Source: Staphylococcus cohnii subsp. cohnii (GTDB lineage Bacteria; Bacillota; Bacilli; Staphylococcales; Staphylococcaceae). Taken from it: a stretch of DNA of 64,000 nt. Made by a program: the position numbers and the translations under genes. How positions within the stretch are numbered: position 1 is the stretch's first letter; every line of letters starts with the position of its first letter. Under the pieces are notes generated by a model that was given only the letters and a program-made list of their open reading frames with translations, did not search any database and was not told the origin of the DNA. The stretch is taken from the NCBI RefSeq assembly GCF_002902365.1, contig NZ_PPQC01000067.1, positions 39,544 through 103,543 of the forward strand, read 5' to 3'. This document shows positions 41,600-50,582 of this stretch, one piece after another.

Positions 41600-42526
41600 C
41601 TATTTATTTTGATAGGTGTTTTTAAAACGTTCTGCTAAATCAGGCCTATCTGTGACTATAGTATGCACCCCGTTTTTGGCTAAATCATTCATTAAATCAA
41701 GATTATTAATACCATAAAAGCCAGGGACGATGTTGCGTTCATTCAACCACTGTATAAATTTAGGTGAAGTCAATTTAATACCATTAAACGTCACTGGCAT
41801 TTGAAACGTATGTGCTTGTGGTTTAAATGTATCGCCTAAACCTGATTTGAATTTTAAGAAGCCTTCTGCCACTTCGCTCTGACTTGCTCCAATAGCTATT
41901 GTGTAGTTACTTTCTTTTTTGAATCTTTCAATTTGATCACTTTGAAAACTAGTAACTAAAACACGATTTTGCGCGTGGTTTTTAACAATGATATCATGAA
42001 TGATTTTAGGTGCCAATTTACCTTGATCACTTTGTGAATCATCTTTAAGATCAACATTTATAAGTGTATTAGGATATAATTTTAATAATTCATCAAAAGT
42101 TAGTATTTTAGCGTCAGTATTATTACGATAAGGTGTTGACCCGTTTAAATCAGTAAAATGGTAACCTGCGTCTAATTGCTTTAATTCTGTTAAAGTATGT
42201 GTTGCTACTTTTCCTGAACCATTTGTCGTACGATCAACGTCTGCATCATGAAAAACCACCAATTGTTGATCTTTAGTCAATCTCACATCAATTTCGAATC
42301 CGTCAATGTGATGTGATAAAGCATTGTCAAATGCGAGTTTTGTCAGTTCAGGCCTTACTGCCATGCCACCACGGTGTGCAAAGATATACGGTGCAGGCAT
42401 AGAGAAAAAGGGCGGGATTTCTTGGTTCATAGGTTTAACTTTATATTTAGAAAAGAAGATAACACTACCTACTAAACCAACTGTACCTAGAAACGCACCT
42501 TTTATTAATTTGTTGATTGTTGTCAT
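41600..42526 (-). CDS. Glycerophosphodiester phosphodiesterase, membrane-anchored
   Basis: A 308-aa protein with an N-terminal hydrophobic anchor (about 8-27) and a GDPD TIM-barrel domain. Catalytic residues are in FAHRGG, the paired acidic motif FEIDVRLTKDQQLVVFHDADVDRTTNGSG, and NVDLKDD. It would release glycerol-3-phosphate from deacylated phospholipids outside the membrane. The TTG at 42532 is in frame, but AAGGAGG is ideally spaced for ATG 42526. It is inserted between ylbF and ylbG on the opposite strand. Confidence 0.9.
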   Translation of the reverse strand: MTTINKLIKGAFLGTVGLVGSVIFFSKYKVKPMNQEIPPFFSMPAPYIFAHRGGMAVRPELTKLAFDNALSHHIDGFEIDVRLTKDQQLVVFHDADVDRTTNGSGKVATHTLTELKQLDAGYHFTDLNGSTPYRNNTDAKILTFDELLKLYPNTLINVDLKDDSQSDQGKLAPKIIHDIIVKNHAQNRVLVTSFQSDQIERFKKESNYTIAIGASQSEVAEGFLKFKSGLGDTFKPQAHTFQMPVTFNGIKLTSPKFIQWLNERNIVPGFYGINNLDLMNDLAKNGVHTIVTDRPDLAERFKNTYQNK

Positions 42527-42657
42527 GCGCAAATCCTCCTTGATTTGAGTATATACGGTAATATAGCAAATGTTAGCTATTGTTCAAAATAATTGTTATT
42601 TATTAATCGAATTAGACATGATATTATAAAGTGGCTAATAAATGGAGTGATAATTGT

Positions 42658-42909
42658 ATGAATATTGTATCTAGAACAAGTTTAGTTATATATTTAAAAC
42701 ATATGAAACACGAACGCCAAATTAGAAAATTTGGACATATTGTCAGTACGAATAAGCTACATCGCTATGTTATTATGTATATAAATGAAGAAGAAGTGGA
42801 CGCAATTGTAGATAAACTTATGAACTTAAAATATGTAAAACATATTGCAGGTTCACCTTATAAATATCTTAAAAAGGAATATCCCAAAGAACAACATGAA
42901 TTTTCTTGA
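42658..42909 (+). CDS. ylbG: YlbG family protein (UPF0298)
   Basis: An 83-aa protein of the UPF0298 family ([37 protein letters not shown] ... [18 protein letters not shown]). The function is unknown, but it co-occurs with ylbF and rsmD-coaD in Firmicutes. A GTG at 42631 is in frame; GGAGTG supports ATG 42658. A terminator lies downstream, so it is probably monocistronic here. Confidence 0.88.
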   Translation: MNIVSRTSLVIYLKHMKHERQIRKFGHIVSTNKLHRYVIMYINEEEVDAIVDKLMNLKYVKHIAGSPYKYLKKEYPKEQHEFS

Positions 42910-42944
42910 TTACATGATACTTAAATAAAATTTTAATTAACAAG

Positions 42945-42988
42945 CAAAGTCACATTAGATTTATATATAGCTACGTGACTTTGTTTTA
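42945..42988. terminator. Terminator after ylbG
   Basis: Stem CAAAGTCAC / GTGACTTTG followed by TTTTATT, between ylbG and the convergent hypothetical gene at 42996. Confidence 0.75.
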
Positions 42989-42995
42989 TTTACGA

Positions 42996-43385
42996 TTATT
43001 GCAATGGTGGTATCCATCTTTGAAGTCGCAATACACTGATTAGATAATTGAAATAAATACTGTTGGAATGAAAATGCTCTGGTGGTTGCACATCAATTTC
43101 TTTTACATCAATATTAAAACGTGTTGCTTGTTCATTAATTAAATCGAATTTTTTGTTTGAATGAGGATATGGATATTTAACCGCGTTTACCATAATATAC
43201 ATCGCTTGGAAATGTTTACCATGTGTAGGTTTCATAATAATAGCCACTGAAGATAATTGTTTATCAAAAGTAGGGGTGTGGAAATAAACGATATGCTCAA
43301 TTCTTGCATGATTGTATTCAATAAGTGTTGTAAATTCAAATAAGTCCGTAAGGCCTTCGCCCAATTGTATAAATGCTTGTTTCAT
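42996..43385 (-). CDS. Conserved staphylococcal hypothetical protein, 129 aa
   Basis: I do not recognise a named family. The protein is soluble, with a beta-rich centre (HIVYFHTPTFDKQLSSVAIIMKPTHGKHFQAMYIMVNAVKYP) and a C-terminal FNYLISVLRLQRWIPPL. A strong ribosome site (GAAAGGAGGGGC) precedes the ATG. It reads against the ylbG-rsmD-coaD direction and starts 65 bp from rsmD, so the two genes have divergent promoters. Confidence 0.75.
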   Translation of the reverse strand: MKQAFIQLGEGLTDLFEFTTLIEYNHARIEHIVYFHTPTFDKQLSSVAIIMKPTHGKHFQAMYIMVNAVKYPYPHSNKKFDLINEQATRFNIDVKEIDVQPPEHFHSNSIYFNYLISVLRLQRWIPPLQ

Positions 43386-43450
43386 TTTGCCCCTCCTTTC
43401 ATGCAGTATGTATTATATAAAAATAACTTAAAGAATGGAAGTGTTTCTCA

Positions 43451-44480
<1,030 letters not shown>

Positions 44481-44481
44481 T

Positions 44482-44520
44482 AAAGAACCACTTCCCAACT
44501 TGTTGGGTTAGTGGTTCTTT
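44482..44520 (+). terminator. rsmD-coaD terminator
   Basis: Stem AAAGAACCACT..CCCAAC / GTTGGG..AGTGGTTCTTT followed by T-rich sequence, directly after coaD. Confidence 0.85.
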
Positions 44521-44586
44521 ATGCTTTGAGTAGAATGAGAGAAAATAAAGTTGCGCACTTCACGGTGAACAATAGAATATAAAAGG

Positions 44587-45087
44587 GTGATAATCATTAA
44601 TTTTAACTCGAGTTTATTATTTGATAAATTAAAAGAAACGAAATTAGCATTTTCATTGAAAGATTTAAATATAGAAACCTGGAATCAAGATTATGAAGCT
44701 ATCAATTTTATTTTTAATAACATCACTTTTAAAAGTAGATTAGCTAAAAAAACACCAAAGAAACACGGCTATTTTGTTGCAATATGGCATAAAAATAATC
44801 AAGGGAACAATGTACCTTTTACATATGATGAAATAGCAGATAAATTAGTTGTTAATATTATAGATGGTGTACAAAAAGGACAATTCATTTTTCGAAAAGA
44901 AATACTCATGCATAAGGGTATAATTAGTTCTGAAAATAACAAAGGGAAAATGGCTTTTCGTGTTTATCCGAGTTGGGAAAATAATTTAAACAAAGTTGCA
45001 CAGCTTAGTCAAAAATGGCAACTCGAATATTTTGTTGATTTGTCAAATGCTGTTGATGAACAAAAGTTAATTGAATTGTATACATAG
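44587..45087 (+). CDS. MepB-like protein
   Basis: A protein of up to 166 aa matching the MepB family: INFIFNNITFKSRLAKKTPKKHGYFVAIWHKNNQGNNVPF, then RKEILMHKGIISSENNKGKMAFRVYPSWE. MepB is the third gene of the mepRAB multidrug locus in S. aureus, and its biochemical role is unclear. Here it stands alone without mepR or mepA. No ATG is available near the 5' end. GTG 44587 overlaps the ribosome site AAAGGGTGA, while ATT 44596 would have better spacing, so the start is uncertain. Confidence 0.72.
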   Translation: MIIINFNSSLLFDKLKETKLAFSLKDLNIETWNQDYEAINFIFNNITFKSRLAKKTPKKHGYFVAIWHKNNQGNNVPFTYDEIADKLVVNIIDGVQKGQFIFRKEILMHKGIISSENNKGKMAFRVYPSWENNLNKVAQLSQKWQLEYFVDLSNAVDEQKLIELYT

Positions 45088-45227
45088 TGTTGATTTAAGA
45101 TATTTAATATAGGCATCCATTATTTTTTATTTCGTCTAATTGCGAACAATAAATGATATATAATATTGTTTAAAATAAAATATTATCAAAAAAAAGAGCC
45201 GAATATTAAAATTTACCATTTTAAACT

Positions 45228-45266
45228 AGCCTGAGAATGAAACTTTTATAAATTCATTTTCAGGCT
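45228..45266. terminator. Terminator of tmcAL
   Basis: Stem AGCCTGAGAATGAA / TTCATTTTCAGGCT (one mismatch) between the convergent MepB-like gene and tmcAL. Confidence 0.7.
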
Positions 45267-45312
45267 GATTATACTAGAAAAGAAATTTTAAATTTTTACG
45301 AGTAGTAATTAT

Positions 45313-46452
45313 TCAATCTTCAATGCGTAATACATGTGTATTAAAATCTGTTTCTGTACGATTAGAAAGCAAATTGTAAATGTGTGTTGAATGGATTTCT
45401 TGCTCAAATAAATGTGCATTTTGTTGATTTAGTTGCGTAATGAAATGACGTTCTGGAAATTTTTGCTTTAAGTATTTTAAATATTGTTGACCTTTTGGTG
45501 ACATACCAAGGATATGCACTGCTTTTATGCTGTTATGTTTATGGTGGTGTTGAAAGTTTAGTAAAATATTCATTAATACACGTTGTATATGCGTATATGT
45601 ATATCTCTTTGTTTTAATCAATGACATTAAATGCTCGAATGATGAAGCATATCTGATTTTATCTAAGATGCGATTTTCTAATCCTTCGCTCATCGTATAG
45701 ATATTTTTCAATGAATGGGTCGTATGACTTAAAATAGCATATTTAATATACGGAAACGTATCTTCTACAGTCGCGTGTGGCTCTTGATAAAGCTGTTGTA
45801 TTGAGTTGGGAACAACCGATTTCCATAGATCGTTTTGAGTTTGTAATGCATTGCGAATGGCAGTGCCACTAGCGAAATTTAGGTTTGAAATGTTGAAATC
45901 ATGGTGATGACTACTTTCTCTTGATATCGTCCAAGGTTTGATATGTGGTGCTAGCTTTTGAATTGCCCGCATATAAGAAACACCTAATGTATTATTTGGA
46001 GAAGATAATAACGTATGATTGTTTAAAAGTTCGCTTAATATTCTGGGGTAACTTTTACCTTCTTTTAGTTTCATTAAAAATTCAGATGTTTGTTCTATTT
46101 TAGAAATGTCTTTTTGCAATTCGTGAAATGAATCGATGTCACCTGATTCACTACCAAATGATAGATGATCTGCGTCAACATAACTTGCTATTTGGACAGC
46201 TGTTTCTGCAAAATATTGGCCTGCTGATAAAGCGGCTACTGCTGGTAATTCAATGACTAAATCGACAGCATTCAATGCCATTCGGGTGCGTATAAATTTA
46301 TTATATATAGCTGGTTGTCCTCTCATAACAAAATTACCACTCATAATGGCTATTGATATTTCAGAATCAGTTATTGACTTTGATGTCTGGGCATGGTATA
46401 AGTGACCATTGTGGAAAGGATTATATTCAGTGACTAGTGCAACGCTTTTCAT
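45313..46452 (-). CDS. tmcAL: tRNA(Met) cytidine acetate ligase TmcAL
   Basis: A 379-aa nucleotidyltransferase-like enzyme (formerly YlbM) that activates acetate with ATP to form N4-acetylcytidine at the wobble position of elongator tRNA-Met. The N-terminus carries the HxGH-type motif in VTEYNPFHNGHLYH, followed by IAIMSGNFVMRGQPAIYNK and FGSESGD, and a C-terminal tRNA-binding domain. The TTG at 46458 is in frame, but AAGGGAGAA fits ATG 46452. Divergent from yceD. Confidence 0.93.
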   Translation of the reverse strand: MKSVALVTEYNPFHNGHLYHAQTSKSITDSEISIAIMSGNFVMRGQPAIYNKFIRTRMALNAVDLVIELPAVAALSAGQYFAETAVQIASYVDADHLSFGSESGDIDSFHELQKDISKIEQTSEFLMKLKEGKSYPRILSELLNNHTLLSSPNNTLGVSYMRAIQKLAPHIKPWTISRESSHHHDFNISNLNFASGTAIRNALQTQNDLWKSVVPNSIQQLYQEPHATVEDTFPYIKYAILSHTTHSLKNIYTMSEGLENRILDKIRYASSFEHLMSLIKTKRYTYTHIQRVLMNILLNFQHHHKHNSIKAVHILGMSPKGQQYLKYLKQKFPERHFITQLNQQNAHLFEQEIHSTHIYNLLSNRTETDFNTHVLRIED

Positions 46453-46519
46453 TTGCAATTCTCCCTTTCAGAATTCATTATAGATATTGTATCAGATTAA
46501 TTTGTGTTAAGAAAAAATC

Positions 46520-46548
46520 TTGACAACTTTTATCTATAAAGTTAAAAT
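46520..46548 (+). promoter_or_regulatory. yceD-rpmF promoter
   Basis: Consensus -35 TTGACA (46520-46525), 17-base spacer, -10 TAAAAT (46543-46548), 30 bases before the yceD ATG. Confidence 0.72.
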
Positions 46549-46578
46549 AAATTTTGTGCTTGTTAGAGGTGAAGCCAT

Positions 46579-47115
46579 ATGAAATGGTCAATAACACAAT
46601 TAAGAAAATTCCAAGATAAGCCATTTGAGTTCCATCAAACGGTGAATTTTGATCATTTAGTAAAATCATTAGATTTAATAGATCTATCTGATATTGATGT
46701 TGAGGGTGAACTAACTGTCAAATCAAATGAAGTCATTGCAGATATGCATATAACTGGAACCTATACGATGGCATGTGCCCGTACGTTAGTACCAGTCGAA
46801 GTTCCTATTGATATAAAATCACAAGAAATTTTTGATTTAGAAGGTAACGCGTATATAAGTGATGACGAGGAAGATGAGCATTATCATGATGCCACAGACG
46901 GCATGATTAATCTAAAAGATATTGCTGAAGAACTTGTTATTATAGAAAAGCCAATGCGCGCTTTTGCAAATAATAGCGATCAGATGTTACGTGAAGGTAA
47001 TGGTTGGGAAGTTATTGACGAGGAACAAGCGGTTGAGCTTGCTGAAGAAGAGGAAACTGAGCAAATCGATCCTAGGCTTCAAAAACTACAACAATTATAT
47101 GACGAAGAGCAATAG
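46579..47115 (+). CDS. yceD: YceD/DUF177 family protein
   Basis: A 178-aa protein of the DUF177 family, almost always found just before rpmF and thought to act in rRNA or ribosome biogenesis. Recognisable features are the N-terminal KWSITQLRKFQDKPFEFHQTV, the CARTLVPVEVPIDI segment and the acidic C-terminal part with NLKDIAEELVIIEKPMRAF. A strong sigma-A-type promoter precedes it, and rpmF follows in the same direction 81 bases on. Confidence 0.9.
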   Translation: MKWSITQLRKFQDKPFEFHQTVNFDHLVKSLDLIDLSDIDVEGELTVKSNEVIADMHITGTYTMACARTLVPVEVPIDIKSQEIFDLEGNAYISDDEEDEHYHDATDGMINLKDIAEELVIIEKPMRAFANNSDQMLREGNGWEVIDEEQAVELAEEEETEQIDPRLQKLQQLYDEEQ

Positions 47116-47196
47116 CGGATTTAAATAATTTATAGTATAATAGATTATTGAGTCTGAAAATAATTTAGTAATGTATGAATATAAGGAGGATATATC

Positions 47197-47370
47197 ATGG
47201 CAGTACCAAAAAGAAGAACGTCAAAAACAAGAAAAAATAAACGTCGTACGCATTTTAAAATTTCAGTACCTGGTATGACAGAATGCCCAAATTGTGGTGA
47301 ATACAAATTATCTCACCGTGTTTGTAAGAACTGTGGTTCATACAAAGGTGAAGAAGTTGTATCTAAATAA
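47197..47370 (+). CDS. rpmF: 50S ribosomal protein L32
   Basis: A 57-aa ribosomal protein starting [21 protein letters not shown], with a zinc ribbon of four cysteines (Cys30/Cys33 and Cys43/Cys46), so it is the zinc-binding (C+) paralogue. ATAAGGAGGA is a strong ribosome site. In an operon with yceD. Confidence 0.96.
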   Translation: MAVPKRRTSKTRKNKRRTHFKISVPGMTECPNCGEYKLSHRVCKNCGSYKGEEVVSK

Positions 47371-47556
47371 TTTCATTTATTTAAAGGCTAATGTATAGCC
47401 GAGATTAATCGTTCATTAATTATTCATATAATAATTTTTGAGCGATTTTTTATTTTATAATACAAATGTTATATACAATTGATGGGTTGTGTAAATGATG
47501 ATTGAAATAAATGCACAAGTAATTTTAGAAAAAAAGAAAAAAGTGATAGCGAATGG

Positions 47557-48438
47557 TTGTATAATCAATTTAGTGATTATTTTCAAGAAATTTCTTCTTT
47601 TCACGAATTAGAAAGATTATTGAAATCTTATAATACAATCAGGCATAAAAATATATTATATAAACACATACACCTCAATTATAAAGAAGAATACATATGG
47701 TTGGATGTTAAGCAAACATCTGGTATTAGTGTGACTTTAAATAAATATCATGAAATTATTGGTTTCGTTCTTATGCCTATTAATTTGGTAAACAGGCATA
47801 AAGAAACGAAATTAAGATATACGATACCAGTTCTAAATAGTTGGTTTGTTTACGCTGGCGGTGAAAATGAACTTTTAAACCATCATTACGCATACAAAAA
47901 TCAAAGTCATGCATTAGATTTAATTTTTGTGAAAAATCATCTTACTTATCAGGGCAATCCTAATAGCTGTGAAAGTTATTATAGTTATGGTCAAAGCGTG
48001 ATTGCACCAGCAAATGGCGTTGTCATAGATATTGTAGATGGAATACCAGATGCACCACCAGGTGAAAATAATATGAAGCATCCTGAAGGTAATTACATCA
48101 TTATTAAACATGCAAGTAAAGAGTATAGTATGATAGCACATCTTAAACCAGACGCTTTTGAAGTGAATGTTGGAGATTATATAAGGCGTGGGCAATTAAT
48201 TGCACGGGTAGGAAATTCGGGTAACTCAATGGAACCGCACATACATTTTCAAATTATGAATCAAAGCAACCCACAATTCGCCAAAACATATAAGATTAGG
48301 TTACTAGATAACGTTTTGCCTGAAAAAGGTGATATGGTAAGTTATAGTGGAGACAGTATTATTATAGAAAATCAATTTGATTTAGCTAGAAGATGTAAGC
48401 AATTAAGTTCAAATATTAGGCATATATTTAAAAATTGA
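47557..48438 (+). CDS. M23-type (LytM-like) metallopeptidase-like protein, start uncertain
   Basis: A protein of about 293 aa with an N-terminal domain of unknown type (1-105) and a C-terminal peptidase M23-like fold. Candidate zinc ligands are His118/Asp121 in SHALDL and His228/His230 in PHIHFQI, with the family-like GNYIIIKH, YSMIAHL and GDYIRRGQLIARVGNSGNS between them. No signal peptide or membrane span is seen from the TTG at 47557, odd for a wall hydrolase. No ribosome site precedes that TTG. A short ATG frame at 47498 runs into it through an A-rich tract, so a frameshifted longer start is possible. It lies where S. aureus has the isd cluster. Confidence 0.72.
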   Translation: MYNQFSDYFQEISSFHELERLLKSYNTIRHKNILYKHIHLNYKEEYIWLDVKQTSGISVTLNKYHEIIGFVLMPINLVNRHKETKLRYTIPVLNSWFVYAGGENELLNHHYAYKNQSHALDLIFVKNHLTYQGNPNSCESYYSYGQSVIAPANGVVIDIVDGIPDAPPGENNMKHPEGNYIIIKHASKEYSMIAHLKPDAFEVNVGDYIRRGQLIARVGNSGNSMEPHIHFQIMNQSNPQFAKTYKIRLLDNVLPEKGDMVSYSGDSIIIENQFDLARRCKQLSSNIRHIFKN

Positions 48439-48455
48439 AATAAAGAGGCTATATT

Positions 48456-49196
48456 ATGGAAATGATAACTTCTGCACAAAATAATAAAATTAAAAGTGCA
48501 AATAAATTAAAAAAGAAACGTGAAAGAGATAAAACAGGTCATGTACTTATCGAAGGTGTACACTTAATTGATGAAGCATATAAGAGTAATATAAAAATAT
48601 TGCAATTATTCGCTATTGATATCGATAGACTAGATGGGCAATTAGTGAATGATGCAGAAGAAGTATATGAAATAAATATAAAAGTTGCGGAGTCATTGTC
48701 TGGTACGGTAACCCCACAGGGATTCTTTGCGATTATAGAAAAAGTACATTATGAGGAACGCGCATACCAGCAAGTACTATTGTTAGATCGTATCCAAGAT
48801 CCAGGCAATATGGGGACATTAATACGTACTGCGGATGCGGCAGGTATTGATTTAATCGTGCTAGAAAAAGGAACCGCAGATCCTTATCAAGATAAAGTAC
48901 TACGTGCAAGTCAAGGTAGTGTTTTTCATATTCCTATTATCACTAGAGACTTAAGTGAATTTATAGATGGTTTTAATGGAAATGTTTATGGTACAGCGTT
49001 AGAGAACGCTATACCTTATAATCAATTGCAACATCAAGAAAGATTTGCACTGCTCCTTGGAAATGAGGGAGAAGGTGTTAATCCTGATTTATTAACACAA
49101 ACGACTCAGAATTTAAACATTCCCATATATGGACAAGCCGAAAGTTTAAACGTTGCCATAGCTGGTAGCATATTATTGTATCATCTCAAAGGTTGA
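48456..49196 (+). CDS. TrmH-family RNA 2'-O-methyltransferase (SpoU)
   Basis: A 246-aa SPOUT-class methyltransferase with an N-terminal substrate-binding domain (KIKSANKLKKKRERDKTGHVLIEGVHLIDEA) and a knotted SAM domain with LLDRIQDPGNMGTLIRTADAAGID, LLLGNEGEGVNPDLL and IPIYGQAESLNVAIAGSILLYHL. Targets are probably 23S rRNA or tRNA riboses; the exact site is not known. It starts 17 bases after the M23-like gene. The pheS promoter -35 overlaps its stop codon. Confidence 0.9.
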   Translation: MEMITSAQNNKIKSANKLKKKRERDKTGHVLIEGVHLIDEAYKSNIKILQLFAIDIDRLDGQLVNDAEEVYEINIKVAESLSGTVTPQGFFAIIEKVHYEERAYQQVLLLDRIQDPGNMGTLIRTADAAGIDLIVLEKGTADPYQDKVLRASQGSVFHIPIITRDLSEFIDGFNGNVYGTALENAIPYNQLQHQERFALLLGNEGEGVNPDLLTQTTQNLNIPIYGQAESLNVAIAGSILLYHLKG

Positions 49197-49222
49197 CCCT
49201 TTGAATGAACTTCGTATATAAT
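49193..49222 (+). promoter_or_regulatory. pheST promoter
   Basis: -35 TTGACC (49193-49198) overlapping the end of the trmH gene, 18-base spacer, -10 TATAAT (49217-49222). Leads straight into the T-box. Confidence 0.68.
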
Positions 49223-49251
49223 ACAAATATCAATGAAAAATATTAACCTAT

Positions 49252-49471
49252 AAAAAGACGTAAACTAATTGAGACAGTTGTTCAAGGGAGATTATTCATA
49301 GACTGAAAGATAATCCGCTGTGATTGGTTTTTTTCATCTTTTTGGTTACTTAAAGAAATTTAAGTCGGAAATCATTTCCGTTATCAAAGATTACAAGTGT
49401 ATGCGTGTGCATAAATTTGGGTGGTACCACGGAAAGCTTTCGTCCCAGTTTCAAGGGATGAAAGCTTTTTT
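49252..49471 (+). ncRNA. T-box riboswitch (Phe) leader of pheST
   Basis: A tRNA-sensing transcription attenuator. The stem I base pairs AAAAAGA (49252-49258) with TCTTTTT (49337-49343). A phenylalanine specifier TTC followed by A is at 49333-49336. The conserved T-box sequence GGGTGGTACCACGG is at 49419-49432. The terminator stem AAAGCTTTC-TCCC / GGGA-GAAAGC plus T run follows at 49433-49471. Uncharged tRNA-Phe would favour readthrough to pheST. T-box motif and terminator are seen directly; the specifier is my inference from the stem I fold. Confidence 0.9.
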
Positions 49472-49523
49472 GTATGCATTTATTGTTTATTTGAAAATAT
49501 AGATCTTAAATAGGAGGCAAAGT

Positions 49524-50582
49524 ATGGCACAAACAGAGGCAATGTCCGAGATTAAACAACAAGCATTAGTTGATATAAATGAAGCTCAAAATGAAAAAGA
49601 GTTACAAGATGTCAAAGTCAAATATCTAGGTAAAAAAGGTTCTGTGACTGGTTTGATGAAACATATGAAAGAATTATCAAATGAAGAGAAACCAGCATAT
49701 GGCCAAAAAGTAAATGAAGTGAGACAAACCATCGAAGGTGAGATTGAATCTCGTCGAGAGGTTTTAGCAAATGCAAAATTAGAACAACAGTTAGAAGAAG
49801 AAAAAATTGACGTAACGTTGCCTAGCCGTAAAATTTCAATAGGTGCTAAGCATCCTTTAACAAGAACGATTGAAGAAATTGAAGATTTATTTTTAGGATT
49901 GGGCTATGAAATTGTTGATGGATATGAAGTTGAAAAAGATTATTACAATTTTGAAGCATTAAATTTACCAAAATCTCATCCAGCGAGAGATATGCAAGAT
50001 AGTTTTTATATTACAGAAGATATTTTAATGCGTACACATACGTCACCAGTTCAAGCGAGAACAATGGAACAACGTAATGGTCAAGGACCAGTGAAAATAT
50101 TATGTCCTGGTAAAGTTTATAGACGTGATTCTGACGATGCAACACACAGTCATCAATTTACGCAAATTGAAGGTTTAGTTGTTGACGAAAATATTCAAAT
50201 GAGTGATTTGAAAGGGACATTAGAGTTGTTAGCCAAACAATTATTTGGTGAAGACAGAGAAATTCGTCTTCGTCCAAGCTACTTCCCATTTACTGAACCA
50301 TCTGTAGAAGTTGATGTTTCTTGTTTTAAATGTGGTGGGGAAGGATGCAATGTCTGTAAACAAACAGGTTGGATAGAGATTTTAGGAGCTGGTATGGTTC
50401 ACCCGAATGTACTAGAAATGGCTGGATTTGATGCAACGAAATATACAGGATTTGCTTTTGGTATGGGACCAGATAGAATTGCGATGCTCAAGTATGGTAT
50501 TGAAGATATACGTCATTTCTATACGAATGATGTGCGTTTCTTAGACCAATTTAAAGCAGTAGAAGATAGAGGTGAGTTATAA
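49524..50582 (+). CDS. pheS: Phenylalanyl-tRNA synthetase alpha subunit
   Basis: A 352-aa class II synthetase subunit. N-terminal coiled coil (1-85), then the catalytic core with motif 1 ([20 protein letters not shown]), motif 2 ([21 protein letters not shown]) and motif 3 ([17 protein letters not shown]). A CxxC pair cluster ([16 protein letters not shown]) sits in an insertion near 268-283. AGGAGG precedes ATG 49524. The stop shares one base with the pheT start (TAATG). Confidence 0.97.
   Translation: MAQTEAMSEIKQQALVDINEAQNEKELQDVKVKYLGKKGSVTGLMKHMKELSNEEKPAYGQKVNEVRQTIEGEIESRREVLANAKLEQQLEEEKIDVTLPSRKISIGAKHPLTRTIEEIEDLFLGLGYEIVDGYEVEKDYYNFEALNLPKSHPARDMQDSFYITEDILMRTHTSPVQARTMEQRNGQGPVKILCPGKVYRRDSDDATHSHQFTQIEGLVVDENIQMSDLKGTLELLAKQLFGEDREIRLRPSYFPFTEPSVEVDVSCFKCGGEGCNVCKQTGWIEILGAGMVHPNVLEMAGFDATKYTGFAFGMGPDRIAMLKYGIEDIRHFYTNDVRFLDQFKAVEDRGEL

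Noticed and set aside
49320..49502. A rightward ORF of 60 codons before pheS
   Set aside because: It lies within the T-box leader and terminator; there is no ribosome site, and the RNA structure accounts for the sequence.
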